Below, one piece after another: positions 6,107 to 7,412 of a DNA stretch of 7,412 nt. Below the pieces are notes generated by a model. The model was not told the origin of the DNA, made no database searches, and saw nothing but the letters and a program-made list of their open reading frames with translations. A program made the position numbers and the translations under genes. Positions within the stretch are counted from its first letter, which is position 1; each line of letters begins with the position of its first letter. Origin of the DNA: Candidatus Aminicenantota bacterium (GTDB lineage Bacteria > Acidobacteriota > Aminicenantia > Aminicenantales > Aminicenantaceae); the NCBI GenBank assembly GCA_030617525.1, contig JAUWVG010000101.1, positions 1-7,412 of the forward strand, written 5' to 3'.

Positions 6107-7412
6107 ATGAATGGATTACTTAAGTACAGGACTGCTTCACTATTAAAATTATTTTTGGGACTTATTATAGTTCTATTTTTAGGTCATGGGATTTCCTATG
6201 CAGGTCAGGAGGAGTATGAGTCTATTGAAGAGGATTCCTGCTTGGAATGTCATGAGACAGGAAAGAATGAAAAGGTTATTCACAATGAATTATCTCAGTC
6301 CATCCATGCCGGTTTTGGATGTTTGGACTGTCATTCAGAGAAAACCACAATGCCGCATAAAGTATCTGATATCAAGGTGGGCCTCGATGGATGCTCTGTC
6401 TGCCATGAAGTTGCCGCGGAAGAATACAAGGCTCATGGACGACTGCGTATTGAAGAGGATGAGGACCTGCCGACCTGCACTGTCTGTCACGGGGACCATG
6501 ACATTCTTCCCTCAATCGAAGCCGCCTCCAAGACAAATCCGGGCAACCTTCCAAAAACCTGCGGCGTCTGTCATGAAGATATCGATCTGATTGAAAAACA
6601 CCAGATTAGAGAGAATCATCCCATCGATATCTATGACAGCAGTATCCACGGCACATCCGTTCAGGGTGGGCTCATGGATGCTGCAACTTGCAATGACTGC
6701 CATTCCACAGAAGGAACGGCCCATCAAATTTATTCAATGGGAAATCCCAAGTCTTCCATTAATCACTTCAACATCCCAAACACCTGTGGGAAATGTCATG
6801 AACCGGAGACAAAAGAATACTGGGATGGTATCCATGGACAGCTGGCTAAGCGAGGGGATACGGAAACTCCAGTTTGCACTCACTGCCATGGTGAGCACGG
6901 CATTATCTCTCCGAGCGATCCTGCGTCTCCTGTGTCCCGTGCCCAACTGTCGGAGTCCACATGTACGCCTTGTCATGAATCCATCACGCTGACAGAGAAA
7001 TATGGGGTGTCTACGGGCCGGAGGCCGACATTCATTGACAACTACCATGGTCTCAAAAGCCAATCAGGGGATCTCTTTGTCGCCAACTGCGCTTCCTGTC
7101 ATGGGGTGCATCAGATTCTTCCCAGCTCTGACCCAAATTCATCTGTCAATCCTGCCAATTTAACTCAAACATGTGGAGAGTGTCATCCTGGTATTTCGGC
7201 CGAGTTGGCGGCGGTACCTATTCATGAAGTTTTCATCAAGGAACAGGAAAGCAAGACCGTGAAAACTATCAAAATTATCTATATCCTTGCGATTATCGTT
7301 ATCATCGGGCTTATGGCACTCCACTGGCTTGTCGATCTTTTCAGACAGATTATTCTTGTGACTAAAAAGCCTCAGGTGAGGAGAATGCTGCGCAATGAAG
7401 TCTGGCAGCACA
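6107..7412 (+). CDS. Undecaheme membrane-anchored cytochrome c, apparently continuing into a cytochrome b domain (3' end outside window)
   Basis: The frame is open for 435 residues and runs off the window. A signal peptide occupies residues 1-32 (hydrophobic 11-26, likely cut after SYA). The exported part has eleven CXXCH heme c sites, with first Cys at 45, 72, 96, 124, 152, 195, 227, 257, 286, 328 and 356. At least sixteen other histidines could act as sixth ligands, so bis-His hemes are plausible. A CxxCHGxH...CxxCH unit recurs three times (124-156, 257-290, 328-360), as in doubled-CXXCH cytochromes. A membrane helix follows (about 388-408, containing H406). The chain then runs through basic RRMLRNEVWQH to H435 at the edge, resembling the start of di-heme cytochrome b subunits. 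The ATG has AAGGAG 7 bases upstream. Likely role: periplasmic electron transfer, possibly from quinol; the exact partner or acceptor cannot be told. Confidence 0.92.
   Translation, partial: MNGLLKYRTASLLKLFLGLIIVLFLGHGISYAGQEEYESIEEDSCLECHETGKNEKVIHNELSQSIHAGFGCLDCHSEKTTMPHKVSDIKVGLDGCSVCHEVAAEEYKAHGRLRIEEDEDLPTCTVCHGDHDILPSIEAASKTNPGNLPKTCGVCHEDIDLIEKHQIRENHPIDIYDSSIHGTSVQGGLMDAATCNDCHSTEGTAHQIYSMGNPKSSINHFNIPNTCGKCHEPETKEYWDGIHGQLAKRGDTETPVCTHCHGEHGIISPSDPASPVSRAQLSESTCTPCHESITLTEKYGVSTGRRPTFIDNYHGLKSQSGDLFVANCASCHGVHQILPSSDPNSSVNPANLTQTCGECHPGISAELAAVPIHEVFIKEQESKTVKTIKIIYILAIIVIIGLMALHWLVDLFRQIILVTKKPQVRRMLRNEVWQH

Noticed and set aside
6186..6992. Two plus-strand open frames in another frame of the cytochrome gene
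   Set aside because: The frame from 6107 contains eleven CXXCH sites, a signal peptide and a good Shine-Dalgarno; the alternative frames contain none of these.

Overview
The window comes from a bacterial chromosome of moderate GC content, probably an anaerobic or respiratory Gram-negative. The clues are a class II (adenosylcobalamin-dependent) ribonucleotide reductase, a large secreted multiheme c-type cytochrome anchored in the inner membrane, a soluble PAS kinase of the HisKA_2 type, and readable sigma70-like and sigma54-like promoters. Nothing in the sequence fixes the phylum.

Layout. Positions 1-5777 hold five genes, all on the minus strand. Read in the direction of transcription they are thiE (thiamine-phosphate synthase), thiL (thiamine-monophosphate kinase), thiM (hydroxyethylthiazole kinase), a PAS-histidine kinase, and nrdJ, whose C-terminus runs off the left edge. 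thiE and thiL overlap by 4 bases, thiL and thiM by 23 bases (with the preferred TTG start), and thiM and the kinase are 10 bases apart, so these four look like one operon. nrdJ follows after 117 bases and has its own sigma70-type promoter, with a near-perfect direct repeat around it. On the plus strand, a 329-base divergent intergenic region (5778-6106) leads into an undecaheme cytochrome c (6107 onward). This gene is open at the right edge, just where a cytochrome-b-like membrane domain seems to begin.

How the genes fit together. ThiM salvages hydroxyethylthiazole to its phosphate, ThiE joins that to HMP-PP to make thiamine phosphate, and ThiL phosphorylates this to the active cofactor. ThiD and the de novo thiazole and HMP genes are not in the window. 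The thi promoter lies so close to the thiE ATG that the leader would be about 8-10 nt, leaving no room for a TPP riboswitch. The kinase at the end of the thi operon has a good ATP-binding domain, but the usual phosphoacceptor histidine of its HisKA_2 family is missing. The cytochrome is preceded by a sigma54-type -24/-12 element with exact GG-N10-GC spacing, suggesting activator-controlled expression.

The most interesting points are the sigma54-like control of the cytochrome, its apparent c/b fusion architecture, the degenerate kinase inside a thiamine operon, and the paired repeat at the nrdJ promoter. No CRISPR array, intact mobile element, tRNA or rRNA was recognised.
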